A stretch of DNA of 64,000 nt from Mytilisepta virgata. Its lineage: Eukaryota; Mollusca; Bivalvia; Mytilida; Mytilidae. Position 1 is the first letter of the stretch; the number at the start of each line of letters is the position of its first letter. Location of the stretch: NCBI GenBank assembly GCA_028015205.1, contig CM051519.1, forward strand, positions 46,914,979-46,978,978. The letters are read 5' to 3'. Made by a program: the position numbers and the translations under genes. Below the pieces are notes generated by a model. The model did not search any database and had not been told where the DNA came from. It saw nothing but the letters and a program-made list of their open reading frames with translations. Of the stretch, positions 1 to 11,480 are shown piece after piece.

Positions 1-1150
1 ACTAATCTACACTAAATGATTCAGATTAGTTAATTGAGAAGTAGCTAGGTGTATGGGACTTGCGTGTAATTGCAATTGCGTGTAATTGGAAGTCATATCT
101 TCCTATTTTTTTCCTGTGAAAAACCAGTCTGAAAATATAAAGCTTTTAAATGTAAAAAAAATAATGTCCCTACCTACCTACCCACCTGCTGATAGTGTGT
201 GTCGGCAATGCCAAACAAACAATTTTTTAAGGGTGGCCTTATGTTAAATTTATAGCAGATCGGATGGACCTACACCACGAAAATAGATTGAAATGGAAAC
301 ATTTCACTTAGAAAAAGTTTTTAGTCAAGCAGGAAAGGGAAAAAACTGATTCCAGTGGTCCAGTGTCTGTGAAGATGCAATTCCTCTTGTATAAAAATTC
401 TAAATGTTAAATTATGATCAAGGGGTGTGGAGCTTTGTAGTTGTAAAAAGTTGAACAAAATATTACAAAATATGTTATATGAAAAGCATATTATCTTTCA
501 ACTAAGAACTATTAGCATGTTATCTTTGATTTATTATATATATACTTATATATGGCTACATAGAATTGAAATAGATATTTTATATAAGAAAATTCAATCA
601 GAAATTTAATGAAATGCATTATTTCGTACAGTTTCTCTGCCTAGTAAATGATTTGAAAATATCCAAATATATCCATTAGTATTTTGTGACCATAAAACAT
701 AGACAAGTAATACCTTTTTCAAAAAGCTAGGCGTCCCTTATATAAATAAATGTGTTATACTTGTATGTTCATACTTCTTGCAAGATGCATGATCCTGCAA
801 TTTATATGCAGACAAAAGTCGCTTTTAGGTATGAGTGGTGCATTTGGAAATTTTGTAGTATCACCTAGAATGGACTGAAAACAGCTTGAGAAGAGGGCGC
901 TCAACGAGACTGATTGAAAACTACTGAGATTTTCTGATTCAAAGTCATCTCGTCCCATTACTGACTCACCCTTATTGTCATGTGAGAAAAACCAATCCTA
1001 CTTCGTTCCCATTTAAGGTAGTACTTTTCCTCATATTACTACCAAAGCCAGTATACCATGACATCTAGGTCACAGTTACCAAATTATTTTTGGATGCTTG
1101 CCTCCTATCTCAGACACATCTGCATGCAAGATTAATAGGTTCTTACATAA
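1..1150. other. Intergenic AT-rich DNA, no gene seen
   Basis: No convincing exon, RNA gene or element edge is visible. From about 960 onward the sequence enters a degenerate tandem repeat whose units carry the words CATGA-ATCTAGGTC and CAGACACATCTG. That repeat continues beyond the elements inserted at 1151-2095. Confidence 0.5.
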
Positions 1151-1288
1151 GTTCTTGGGAAAGACCGGGTGATCTTCCACGAGTGATAGAAATTTTATGT
1201 CTTTTCGCGAGTGGAGCGGAGCGGAACGAGCGAAAAGACACAAAAATTTCTATCACGAGTGGAAGATCACCCAGGTTTTCCCAACAAC
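1151..1288. repeat. Long near-perfect hairpin (foldback element)
   Basis: Two arms of about 57 bases (1151-1208 and 1230-1288) are inverted copies with only a few mismatches, around a 21-base purine-rich centre made of GAGTGGAGCGGAGCGG-type words. The stems share GGGTGATCTTCCAC and TTTCTATCAC. A second foldback at 54835-54993 has a similar GAGCGAAAGCGAG centre, which suggests one structural class. I read it as a non-autonomous foldback insertion. Confidence 0.8.
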
Positions 1289-1304
1289 GCATGTAAGTAC
1301 CTGT

Positions 1305-2095
1305 TTCTTCCGTAAACAGCCTCGACTTACACCATCGAGATCCCCGTTAGACCCGCCATTCATCCAGAACTAATTTGCATACGTTACTAGGGTAATATCA
1401 CTGAGCGCTATGAAATATATAGGTCATAATATATAAGACTTATATGACACCAATCAATGGAACCGTCAACATTTGTTTTTTACACTTGTGCTTTTTTAAA
1501 TATTTTACTGGAAGATTTAAAACAAATCGTAAATTAGAAGGCATTGTGAAAATGGAACTACTTTTGCGCATGAATTACCTGTGGAAGAAGTTAGGTCAAT
1601 TAAAACGAAGCGGCTGAAAGAGCAAAATGTTTAATTACAACATTTTACAGTGAAATTAACAAAGAATCAATTGCTTGATGTCAAATTTACTGACGCTGGG
1701 ACATGGATAGTTCATCTGTTCTCTGGACGAAAATTTAAGACGAGAAGGAAAGGAAGGGGCCATTTTCAATGCCGATGGCCCTGTCTTCACAATCCCTGTG
1801 CATGATTTTTATCATTTCATGAATGCTTAATATTCTTTATTTTCTTTTATTTATAAATGTTGTACACAAGATAACGACCGTATACAAAATAAACGTCGGC
1901 AGACAAAAACAACAGGGTCCAACACGATCGCGCCATTCTCAATGTAAACACATTTTGGAACTACTTTTTTTACCATGGTAACAAACAGCGATGTTACAAG
2001 CGTTCTGATTGGATATCATACCGAGTGAAGATGAGTGCACGCGACCTCATCTTACCTCGGTCATCTTCACTCGGAAACGACCATTTACGGAAGAA
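1305..2095. mobile_element. Possible 0.8 kb TIR element
   Basis: TTCTTCCGTAAA at 1305-1316 and its reverse complement TTTACGGAAGAA at 2084-2095 bracket 791 bp. Just inside the right end a second perfect inverted pair lies at 2021-2034 and 2061-2074 (CCGAGTGAAGATGA). No transposase is visible. Sequence on either side (about 1056-1130 and 2160-2230) belongs to one degenerate tandem repeat, consistent with insertion into it. The exact edges, and whether the adjacent hairpin is part of the element, are uncertain. Confidence 0.5.
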
Positions 2096-2099
2096 TACA

Positions 2100-3237
2100 T
2101 GATCCAATCGTGTATAGTAGCCAAGATATGAGGACAGATCTAAAACTTAACCAAATTCGGTAGACCATGAAATCTATGTCCTTATTGGATGCTTTCCCAT
2201 CCCTCAGATACATCTGTAGACAAGACGACATAATCATTTCTTATAGTATCCTGACCTAAAACTTAACTGACCTTAACCTAACTGTCACAGAAACATGAAA
2301 TGTAGGTCAAAGTGTCCGAGACATATGCACTGATGAAATTTCATGACTATAGGCTTTGTAGCATTCAAGAAAATGGACCTAAAAACAAAACTTTACCAAA
2401 TTCACTGAAGCATGAAATGTAGGAGAAGGTGACTTATTGTTGTACGGCTGTGCTGTATTCTGCATGGCGTATCCACTGTAGTTTCATGACTATAGGTTGT
2501 ATAGCATTATTTTCAACATTTATATTAAGAAACAGGGTAGGATTTCAATTGTTTGTACAAAGTATCACAATGCATTGTAACCCATATTTTTTTTTCAAGA
2601 ATGACACGATTTAGCTGATAACTGATAATTACAGGCTTTACTGTCAACTTATCGATATGTATTAAATGAGCACTTTACTATTTGGAACAAAATATCAAAT
2701 ATGTGTGAGATGATCCCGGTCGTATTGCAGATCATCAGCATGAATTTAGGTTGAATGCAAATTTCCACCAATGAGAAAATCAGTGATAATTTGCTTCCCC
2801 AGCTGTTCTGATTTTTATCCAATCGTATCTTGAAGATTTTAATTTCCTTGTCACGTCCGACTTTTGACTATTTATATCGTCTCTCTCTCAAGACGGTAAT
2901 AAGGTTCCTTTTTGGGGTATTTAACTTCTGACGTTTGTGAGTTATACCTAAAGATTTATTTATTCTTCTTTTCTCTTTATTTTCGAACCAAATTATTTTT
3001 TCCAAAGAATTTTAGGTGTTTCCAAGTGTAAAAAATGGACATAATTTCGAACTTAGTAAATAAGTGAAAACAATAAAATTTCTTAATCTGGATTAAAATC
3101 AATGAATCAAGTCCATAATTAAATTGTATTTTGAAATAAATTTAATCATGTCAAATCTTGCGAGATCATCTGTCAACATGCTGACTGCCACCAGTCAAAG
3201 TTGTTCATTGTGAATTTTAAACTACATGTATTATAAC
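2100..3237. other. Degenerate tandem repeat, then intergenic DNA
   Basis: Units beginning near 2162, 2293 and 2410 share CATGAAATGTAGG or CATGAAATCTATG and TTTCATGACTATAGG words at a spacing of about 117-131 bp. They match the unit near 1056. From about 2640 to 3237 I see nothing recognisable. Confidence 0.5.
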
Positions 3238-4785
3238 AAGAGGCTCCCAAGAGCCTGAATCTCTCACCTGTTATCTTTTGTGTAGATCTTGCATCAATGA
3301 TTATTTTTGCTATTTAATGTATACCATCACAATTTTCTCCTTACTATTGATCTGTACAGCTAAAATATAGAAATCTGCACCATAATATATATGGTTGCCA
3401 GGGACTTTTTCATCGGTTGCTATGGACTTTTTTCAATGGCATTGACTCTTGACTTTCGATTTTGACTTGAACAGGTCAATTGTAGGGTCCTATACTCAAA
3501 TATATATATGGTTTTGCAAGGGATTTTTTCATCAGTTGCTATGGACTTTTTCAATGACCTTGACTCTAGACCTTTCTTTTTGACTTGTACAGGTAAATTA
3601 TAATGTCCTTAACCCGAATAAATCTGGTTGCTATGGACTTATTCATCTGTTGCTATGGAATTTTTCAATGACCTTGACACTCTATTTTACTTTATTTTTT
3701 TATTTCAAGTTATGGCCTAAATATCTGTGACACTATGTTAGACCATTTTCTGTTTACATGTAAATAATCTTTCAAGGGCAAAACCTCCTATAAGGGGTCA
3801 ATTGACGATTTTGGTCATATTGGCTTATTTGTAGATCTTTTTTTGCTGAAATTTTTGCTAGTTACAGTTTGTCTTTATCTATAATAATATTCAAGCTAAT
3901 AACCTAAAACTGCAAAATTTCCTTAAAATTAACAATTTGTAGGGAATAACCCAAAAATTGGTTGACTGATTCGTCTGAAAATTTCATGGCAGGTAATTGT
4001 TGACCACATAAACATTTTTACTACTTTTCATTTTTGCCCTAACTGCTTTAGTTTATGAGATATGAGCCAAAAAGTGAATTTTCACATATTTTGTATTTTT
4101 AGCAAGGGCGGCCATGTTTCTCTACCGACAAGAAAATAAATTACAAAATTTATACCAGATACCCTAAGGATCGTTCAGCTGAAATTGAATCTGTAGTTTC
4201 AGAGGAGAAGATTTTTTAAAGTTTACAAAGATGACGAGAAAAATGTGAAAAATTGTCTTAAAAGGGCAAAAACTCCAATAAGGGGTCAATTGACGATTTT
4301 GGTCATGTTGACTTATTTGTAGATCTTTCTTTGCTGAACATTTTTGCTATTTACAGTTTGTCTTTATCTATAATAGTATTCAAGATAACAACCTAAAACT
4401 GCGAAATTTCCTTAAAAGTAACAATTCAAGGGCAGTAACCCAATAAAGGGTTGACCGATTCGTCTGAAAATTTCATAGATCTTGACCTGATGAACATTTT
4501 TACATCATATCAGTTTTGCCATAAATGCTTTAGTTAAGCCAAAAACTGTAGTTTACCCCTATGTTCTATTTTTAGCCATGGCGGCCATGTTTCTCGACGG
4601 ACAAGAAAACAAAACACAAACTTTATTCCAGATACTCAGACTAAGTATGGCTGTAATTGGTTCAGTGGTTTCAGAGGAGAAGATCTTTGAAAACGTTTAC
4701 GACGGACGGACGATGAATGACGGACGAAGGACGGCAAGTGACGGCAAAAGCTCACATGTCCTTTTAGCTAAAAAGTTAACGTTTC
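3238..4785. mobile_element. Dispersed repeat element with internal duplications
   Basis: The stretch opens with AAGAGGCTCCCAAGAGCCTG followed by CTCACCTG and closes with GACGGACGAAGGACGGCAAG and AGCTCACATGTCCTTTTAG. Both edges recur around 22.8-24.3 kb. Inside, a 117-bp unit built on GTTGCTATGGACTTTTTCA is repeated about three times (3391, 3508, 3625). A 488-bp block beginning at AAGGGGTCAATTGACG is duplicated (3792 and 4280). No coding capacity is seen. It is a non-autonomous element of a family repeated in this window. Confidence 0.65.
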
Positions 4786-6980
4786 CAAAGAAAATACGTC
4801 AGAAAACGGTATCAACAGAGTTTTATTTTGGACGCTTTTCAATATTCTTTATACTGTGAGAATTTATTTGACTTGTTATATTTGTGAAAATTATTATTAA
4901 TTTGTTTAAAGTTAATACAGCAGTTTATCTTTCAAATTGACTTTCATTTTTGTGGTTTGTTCCTCAGCACAGTGCCGAAGAAAAATCACACTATGAAACG
5001 TGCATGGAAGGATTGCTAGACGTTTCATCCACTTGACTTGAAATTCACCACATTCGAGAAAGTTTCCTTCAAATGTTTGATTTATTTTGTTCAGGAAACT
5101 TTTTTTACGGAAATTCTGATTTCAAATTATGCAATATTGCTACTTTGTAGGAACATATTTTGGTATATTCAAAGTAAATAATTCAGTCGTGTTTCTACGT
5201 TTGATTTGGTAACATTAAACCTTGAACATGCTGAAAGGGAAGACTTTAATGGGACTTAATTTTTACCCTCATGGTAATTATGTAAAATAAAACAAAATGT
5301 CTGAGTTCTAAATTGCAAATTATGTTCATTTTTGTAGTGAGTAACACACAAATGTTAGCTTCTGAAGGACTACGGTCATCTACTTATCCGATTATTCAAG
5401 CAGGAGGTGAGTGCATATTTAAACAAAAACAAGTGAACTTCAGTCCTATTATGAAAATTATTTTATTAAGAATGTTTTGCATCGTATTCATTTGTGGGAA
5501 TATTCTAAACGTAGTCATCATTCAGAGTAAAAGAAAATACAACAAACGGATGAAATATTTATAAACAATCTGTCGTAAATGAATGAAAATTAACAGATTT
5601 TCTTACGTGTATGAATTACGTTTAAGGTTAGAGGTACCATATCTACCAATCTGCTTTGATAACGTTTAAATTAAAAGTAATTGAGGAACATGGGGAACGA
5701 CATTTATGTACAGTGCTTTGATAAAATTCCGGTTTGGGTGTCCCGTATGCCATTTTCAATACAACATAAGATTTACTTTCGCACCATTCAAGAAAGTTTT
5801 TTTCAAATATATTTGGTATATATCTGGGACCGCTATGGACGAGTGGCCCATATAGCTAGTTTTTTTTATTAGTAAACATCATCAGCCGATCACACTGGAT
5901 TCGTTAATACGAGTCCAGCTCGTGGCGAAGAGTTTTCAGCCACAATCTTAATTAAATCTTGAATCTAAAAACCCCTTCGTCGATAAGGAACGTCCAATGA
6001 CATGTGTATGGATGTGTAGTGTCTTTGGTGCTCTGATGGTTCATGGCCCAATTTAGGTGAGATCACTTAATTTTTTAATGACTTGAGTATTTAACAATAG
6101 AAACGACAGAAAAAATAAAGGCCCAGAATAGATTTAAGGTAAGGTTTGTGGTCACAATGAGATAACTCGAATTTAAAAGGTCTATAAAGATCTGATCACT
6201 TGAGCATTTAATCCGGTGAATTTTAACATTGTCGAAAAAGCGCGTTGCTTACAATTATCGTCTGACAAAATGTCAACACTTCTTAGCAATGGAAAATTTC
6301 AATAAAAATCTTAACCAATTTATAGCACACGAAGTCAAGAGAAACTTGAAAGAAAGTCATCCTGTGGGTGATTCTGCAACTTGTAAGTGAAGATCACAAT
6401 TACTTGAAAAATTGAAAAATCGAATCACATGTTTACCGATAATCATTAAAAATTGAAACGTTGCTCTGTTGGTTTGAATTCCTGAACTATATCAATGTAA
6501 ATTCAAACAAAGTTTGTTTGCCAGAAACTGCCAAAGCGTGTATGTGTTGAATATTGATCAACATTGATTTGGGAGATATTTTTTAAACATCATTGCCGAT
6601 GCTTTGAATTATTAGATATTTCAGTAACTGATCGTCTTTAAGATGACCAGAAATTACGAGGACACAGTGCACATTCATTATTAAAGTCGCAACTTGCTAC
6701 AAGATTCAAACAACGAACTTACGGAGGTCATAAATCCTGATTTATTCACGAATTGAAAATCTAACCTCAAACAGTTCAGCAAGAGATTTTGAATAGCTAC
6801 GTATATTTTGACTTCATTAGTGCAATAAAAATGTCCATTGATTTTCTGATCTTCATCTACTTTGGGGACCCATTCTTTTACCGAAGAACTATATATGATT
6901 TGGTAGGGATAGTGTTAGCTGAGGGATGGGTTACTTCATGCAGGTCAAAGTCTATTACATTCATAATTTGATGTTTTTTT
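4786..6980. other. Intergenic, one weak exon candidate inside
   Basis: No gene is recognised apart from the weak exon candidate at 5338-5406. The sequence is AT-rich and contains no clear repeat. Confidence 0.45.
5338..5406 (+). other. Possible isolated 69-nt phase 1-1 exon
   Basis: A T-rich tract ending in TTTTTGTAG precedes 5338 and a consensus donor GAG|GTGAGT follows 5406. One frame is open across the 69 bases: two bases completing a codon, 22 codons including LRSSTYPIIQAG, then one base. This makes a symmetric phase 1-1 exon, common in extracellular modular proteins. No homologous domain is recognised and no partner exons were found nearby, so this may be chance. Confidence 0.2.
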
Positions 6981-7090
6981 TTCTTATTGGCCGGGTTGCA
7001 CAGAGTGCAAATCCGGGTTATAGTATGGTGAATGTCGGGCGGGCGGCCGCGGGCGGGCGGCCGCGGGCGGGCGGGGAAAATGGGTACCTA

Positions 7091-9461
7091 TTTTGCGAAA
7101 TCAACTCCTCCTACAGTTTTTCACCCACATCCTTGAAACTTCACAGAATGTTTCTATATATATTGAAGATGTGCACCTCACTTTTTGGAATTAATTCAGG
7201 AATTATTTCCCATTTTTCCAAACTTTGGAACTTAGTCGTTTTTTATTGACATCTTCAATAGAGGGTAGCTATTTTGCGAAATCAACTCCTCCTACAGTTT
7301 TTCACCCACATCCTTGAAACTTCATAGAATGTTTTTATATATATTGAAGATGTGCACCTCACTTTATGGAACTATTTCAGGAATTATTTCCCATTTTTCC
7401 AAAATTTGGAACTTAGTCGTTTTTTTTATTGACATCTTCAATAGAATGTACATATTTTGCGAAATCAACTCCTCCTACAGTTTTCCAACACATCCTTGAA
7501 ACTTCATAGAATGTTTCTATATATATTGAAGATGTGTACCTCACTTTATGGAAATTTCCCATTTTTCCAAACTTTGGAACTTAGTCGTTTTTTTTTTATT
7601 GACATCTTCAATAGAGTGTACCTATTTTGCGAAATCAAATCTTCCTACAGTTTTTCACCCACATCCTTGAAACTTCATAGAATGTTTCTATATATATATT
7701 GAAGATGTGCACCTCACTTTATGAAATTATATCAGGAATTATTTCCCATTTTTCCAAACGTTGGAACTTAGTCGTTTTTTATTGACATCTTCAAAAGAGG
7801 GTACCTGTTTTGCGAAATCAACTCCTCCTACAGTTTTTCACCCACATCCTTGAAACTTCATCGAATGTTTCTATATATATTGAAGATGTGCACCTCACTT
7901 TATGGAATTATTTCAGGAATTATTTCCCATTTTTCCAAGCTTTGGAACTTAGTCGTTTTTATTGACATCTTCAATAGAGGGTAGCTATGTTGCGAAATCA
8001 ACTCCTCCTACAGTTTTTCACCCACATCCTTGAAACTTCATAGAATGTTTCTATATATATTGAAGATGTGCACCTCACTTTATGGAACTATTTCAGGAAT
8101 TATTTCCCATTTTTCCAAACTTTGGAACTTAGTCGTTTTTTTATTGACATCTTCAATGAAGGTACATATTTTGCGAAATCAACTCCTCCTACAGTTTTCC
8201 ACCCACATCCTTGAAACTTCATAGAATGTTTCTATATATATTGAAGATGTGCACCTCACTTTATGGCTTTATGGAACTATTTCAGGAATTATTTCCCATT
8301 TTTCCAAACTTTGGAACTTAGTCGTTTTTTTATTGACATTTTCAATAGAGTGTACCTATTTTGCGAAATCAAATCTTCCTACAGTTTTTCACCCACATCC
8401 TTGAAACTTCATAGAATGTTTCTATATATATATTGAAGATGTGCACCTCACTTTATGAAATTATATCAGGAATTATTTCCCATTTTTCCAAACGTTGGAA
8501 CTTAGTCGTTTTTTATTGACATCTTCAATAGAGGGTACCTATTTTGCGAAATCAACTCCTCCTACAGTTTTTCACCCACATCCTTGAAACTTCATAGAAT
8601 GTTTATATATATATTGAAGATGTGCACCTCACTTTATGGCTTTATGGAACCATTTCAGGAATTATTTCCCATTTTTCCAAACTTTGGAACTTAGTCGTTT
8701 TTTTATTGACATTTTCAATAGAGTGTACCTATTTTGCGAAATCAAATCTTCCTACAGTTTTTCACCCACATCCTTGAAACTTCATAGAATGTTTCTATAT
8801 ATATATATTGAAGATGTGCACCTCACTTTATGAAATTATATCAGGAATTATTTCCCATTTTTCCAAACGTTGGAACTTAGTCGTTTTTTATTGACATCTT
8901 CAATAGAGGGTACCTATTTTGCGAAATCAACTCCTCCTACAGTTTTTCACCCACATCCTTGAAACTTCATAGAATGTTTCTATATATATTGAAGATGTGC
9001 ACCTCACTTTATGGAATTATTTCAGGAATTATTTCCCATTTTTCCAAGCTTTGGAACTTAGTCGTTTTTTATTGACATCTTCAATAGAGGGTAGCTATGT
9101 TGCGAAATCAACTCCTCCTACAGTTTTTCACCCACATCCTTGAAACTTCATAGAATGTTTCTATATATATTGAAGATGTGCACTTTATGGCTTTATGGAA
9201 CTATTTCAGGAATTATTTCCCATTTTTCCAAACTTTGGAACTTAGTCGTTTTTTTATTGACATCTTCAATGAAGGTACATATTTTGCGAAATCAACTCCT
9301 CCTACAGTTTTCCACCCACATCCTTGAAACTTCATAGAATGTTTCTATATATATTGAAGATGTGCACCTCACTTTATGGCTTTATGGAACTATTTCCCAT
9401 TTTTCCAAACTTTGGAACTTAGTCGTTTTTTTATTGACATCTTCAATAGATGGTACCTATT
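7091..9461. repeat. Tandem array, 13 units of about 182 bp, with higher-order structure
   Basis: The word TTTTGCGAAATCAA and its variants begin units at 7091, 7272, 7455, 7625, 7808, 7988, 8169, 8359, 8542, 8732, 8917, 9098 and 9282, with a final partial start at 9461. Spacings are 170-190 bp. Shared diagnostic variants show that the four-unit block from 7625 to 8359 recurs from 8732 to 9461, with a two-unit block between. Open frames translating to MKLHRMFLYILKMCTSL-type peptides are by-products of the repeat, not genes. Confidence 0.9.
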
Positions 9462-10447
9462 TTTCGAAATCAACTCCTCCTGCCATGCATGAGGCATGTT
9501 TTATAGCTGAATATTCATCGCCCCACGATGCGCACCAACTCTTTTCATTAAATGAAAAACAGCTACGCAGTAACATGCTGCTTTCCAAATTTTCTGGTGA
9601 CAACACCGAGTAGACTCAACGGTTTACTGTGTATAGCATTTTATTGCCGTCGTTCATCAACTTCATGTTTACTGAATACTTGTGTACATGTATTTTACAC
9701 ATAATGCATATACAAAATTTTCGTCACACTTTTCTCAGCAATTACTACAGTAAACTACAGTAGTGATAATTTAGCTCAAAGCTTTATTCAAAAGTTATTT
9801 ACCTGACTGTATAGCACTTTATTGCCATTGCTCATCGACCTTCATTGAAAACATAAATTACTATGCACAGTATTCAAATTATACAAACAGTACTTCAGTC
9901 CAATCAATATTGTAATCTCATAGCAAACATCAACTCAATCACTTGAAGCCTTTTAAAAAATCTGGAAAACTGTCTTTAATGGGATACGTCCTAAGCCAAA
10001 GGGCTGCAATTCTGTCAAAAGTCAAAGACGCGGAACTAAACTCGATGATTCTCATTCTGTAAATCGTCCACATATCTACCATCATACCTAAAATCTATAC
10101 ATTAGCTTGAAGCGTTTTGCAAAAGGTCCGGAAAAATGTTGTGTTTGGGAAGGGCGGACGAAACTTAATCGTAGCGGCGGCACACAAATGGTGCTAAACT
10201 GAATCTCTATGCAATGTATCTGAAAAGTTTATCTCAACACAGAAAATGATTCATATTTTATAATATACATTTTTCAGATAACACTTTCAGAAATCTGAAA
10301 TCAATTTTGTTTATAAATAGGGGTTAGATGGCAAAATATTTTAGGTTTATGACATTGAAAAATCTATAAAAAAAGGTCGTGCATTTCATGAATTAAACTG
10401 GTGTCTAGAGCAACAAACGGACGGACGGACACCCGGCATTTCCATGT

Positions 10448-10467
10448 CACCGCTTCGCCGTGTGGTG
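10448..10467. other. Terminal hairpin candidate of the tandem-core element
   Basis: A six-pair stem CACCGC/GTGGTG (one G-T wobble) with an eight-base loop sits about 15 bases after the GGACGGACGGAC tract. A hairpin just inside the 3' end is a hallmark of Helitron-type elements. The terminal CTRR word was not confirmed. Confidence 0.4.
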
Positions 10468-10475
10468 GGGGACAA

Positions 10476-11229
10476 AACGTTTGCCTCGAAAACGACTTTC
10501 AGTGATAAAACACGAAAAATCCTTTATGTGTATCAGAGGGGTTAATATAGCATCCGTTTCCATGGAAACGAGATCGTGAACATATGAATTTTTTGTATTA
10601 TCATAATGGATATATTATAACTATGAGTTCTCAATTTTTCTTGAAATCGTTGGAATGGGAAACGGAACATTTTCATCTTGTTGATGCCATGGCAACGTCA
10701 CGATTTGTACACAATAGTAAAATAAATACATTGTGACAAAACTACCAAAAATCCAAATTTTGAGCTGCTCTTACAAAAAAAAATGGGCGGGCGATTTTCT
10801 TTAAAATGCCATTAAATAAGAGGATTCCCCAATAAACAAATAAGTGTGTCACATTACTACAATATTATAATGATAAAAATCCATGGAGAGCGCAAACCTT
10901 ACCTTAAATTTTAACAAGGATCAACATTTTTATACTCAAAATTATATCACAAATTGGTTCTTCTTACGATGTCCCAGGCAAAAATGACGTTCAACGTTTA
11001 TGTGTGTTTTTTCTGAATCTACTACTACTAGATAGACTTTATAGGTTATCACAACAGGTACAAGTAGGCTTATCTGCTAAAACACTAATTGTTAGCATGT
11101 ACTGGCTAAGATAGTAGCCATTGAAGTATAACTGTCGATCGTGTTATTTATGGTACATAGACCTGGAAAAAAAACGCATGAGAGTGTTAATTGATAAATA
11201 AACGTTCAACAATACCGTCTTAAAGCGCA
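10476..11229. other. Intergenic, nothing recognised
   Basis: AT-rich DNA without recognisable gene, RNA or repeat structure. Confidence 0.5.
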
Positions 11230-11308
11230 TTTACACGATCAAAGTTTTCTGTCAAAAATTGGTCAAGGTTTTCTTTGATGGATATGACAAAGTTTTTGAT
11301 CGTGTAAA
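11230..11308. repeat. 14-bp perfect inverted repeat upstream of the MADF-like exon
   Basis: TTTACACGATCAAA (11230-11243) and TTTGATCGTGTAAA (11295-11308) form a perfect inverted pair. They are followed to about 11405 by several copies of TTTGAYGGA-type words. The design resembles the subterminal repeats of PIF/Harbinger-like transposons, whose second protein often carries a MADF/SANT domain. That fits the exon starting 170 bp downstream, but no matching right end was found. Confidence 0.5.
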
Positions 11309-11480
11309 CAACCATCAAAACATTTTACAATGAACATTGATGGACTTTGACGGAATAGAAACCCATCCTATTTTTCTAAAATCTTTGACGGACTTTGATG
11401 GAAATTGACCAATCAGAAAAACTTTTCGAATTCTTCATAACATACATGTGTATGTAAACAAATGCACTGTATTTTGAATA

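Larger units (their letters stand above)
6987..10475 (+). mobile_element. Candidate pearl/Helitron-like non-autonomous element
   Basis: The stretch starts at GGCCGGGTTGCACAGAG, is followed by a (GGGC)n-type microsatellite at about 7035-7076, and then a tandem core of 13 units of about 182 bp (7091-9461). After about 950 bp of unique sequence comes an ACGG microsatellite (10417-10432) and a short hairpin (10448-10467, stem CACCGC/GTGGTG with one G-T pair). A tandem core plus an ACGG microsatellite and a terminal hairpin is the architecture described for bivalve 'pearl' elements, now often linked to Helitron/Helentron relatives. No Rep/helicase is present, so it would be non-autonomous. The end positions are inferred. 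Confidence 0.5.

Noticed and set aside
1090..1296. A 68-residue protein
   Set aside because: The frame runs through both arms of the 1151-1288 hairpin and is explained by that repeat.
7127..9613. A family of small proteins starting MKLHRMFLYILK in several frames
   Set aside because: They are translations of the same 182-bp tandem unit, with frames set by unit length and no start or splice logic.
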